From NCBI GenBank assembly GCA_023417065.1, contig JAEZGH010000017.1, positions 1 to 6,069 of the forward strand: a stretch of 6,069 bases of DNA, in the 5' to 3' direction. The translations under genes and the position numbers were made by a program. Origin of the DNA: Bacteroidota bacterium (GTDB taxonomy: Bacteria > Bacteroidota > Bacteroidia > Cytophagales > Cyclobacteriaceae). The notes under the pieces are model-generated. The model worked only from the letters and a program-made list of their open reading frames with translations, did no database searches and was not told the DNA's origin. Shown in pieces: positions 5,802 through 6,069 of this stretch (positions within the stretch are counted from its first letter, which is position 1; each line of letters starts with the position of its first letter).

Positions 5802-6069
5802 ATGAAAACAGTATTAGCTATGAACCGTTTCATCCTGTCCTTCCTGTTTTTATTCATTCTCTTATTCCCATCAGCGAGAGTTCTTGCTCAGTACGGGGAT
5901 ACAACAGATGTCAGAATTTCCGGCTGGAAGCTACAGCCAGGGACAGTCAGCAATCGCGGGACTGGTACGTATTATGAAGTTGAGAAGCGCTGGGACTCGA
6001 GCCCCTACCTAGAAGGCCACTTACGCCAAGGAGCGACGTTTCGAATGAATTTCCGATACTTGCTCCCTT
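5802..6069 (+). CDS. Secreted protein N-terminus, probable alpha/beta-hydrolase paralogue (3' partial)
   Basis: ATG at 5802 opens a frame with no stop for 89 codons to the window edge. The N-terminus is a clear signal peptide: a short basic start, a hydrophobic core rich in Leu and Phe, and a likely signal peptidase site after ARVLA, before QYG. A second ATG at 5820 (MNRF) would give a more typical short n-region, so either start is possible; neither has a clear Shine-Dalgarno, which is common in Bacteroidota. The mature part reads SGWKLQPG, GTGTYYEVEKRWDSSPYLEGH, RQGATFRMNFRYLLP. The last part resembles the first strand of secreted alpha/beta-hydrolase domains, just before the GxGE-like oxyanion region, which lies outside the window. 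The assignment as a hydrolase, and as a relative of the upstream protein, is inference. It could share a transcript with the upstream gene or have its own promoter in the 264-bp gap. Confidence 0.85.
   Translation, partial: MKTVLAMNRFILSFLFLFILLFPSARVLAQYGDTTDVRISGWKLQPGTVSNRGTGTYYEVEKRWDSSPYLEGHLRQGATFRMNFRYLLP

Overview
The window looks like a piece of a Bacteroidota chromosome (Cytophagales or Chitinophagales type, base composition about half G+C). The main evidence is a very large secreted protein that ends in a type IX secretion system (T9SS) type A C-terminal sorting domain. Its build of Ig-like, FN3, PA14 and beta-helix modules, plus an 'SWNLLGNPY' module, is typical of this phylum. 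Only the + strand carries genes.

Layout: (1) nt 1-5537 is one uninterrupted reading frame that is already open at the left edge. Its first visible part is the C-terminal end of an alpha/beta-hydrolase (esterase or prolyl-oligopeptidase-like), with the probable catalytic Asp and His. After it come two Ig-like modules, an FN3 pair, a PA14 domain, a second FN3 pair, a beta-helix-like stretch, the SWNLLGNPY module, a beta-rich module, three Ig-like modules and the T9SS sorting domain. (2) nt 5538-5801 is a 264-bp gap with three inverted repeats and no convincing gene; the first repeat, 25 nt after the stop, is a possible terminator. (3) nt 5802-6069 is the start of a second secreted protein, with a signal peptide, cut by the right edge.

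The two genes point the same way. The second begins with an exported N-terminus whose last visible residues resemble the strand that opens alpha/beta-hydrolase domains in such proteins. I infer that they may be tandem paralogues: exported hydrolases fused to long adhesive or glycan-binding tails and anchored or released by T9SS. This cannot be confirmed here because the N-terminus of the first and the C-terminus of the second lie outside the window. I see no RNA gene, CRISPR array, insertion sequence or phage gene. Apart from the hydrolase-plus-giant-tail architecture and the possible tandem pair, nothing stands out as a clearly new system.

Residue numbers for the first gene count the codon at nt 3 as residue 1 of the visible part.
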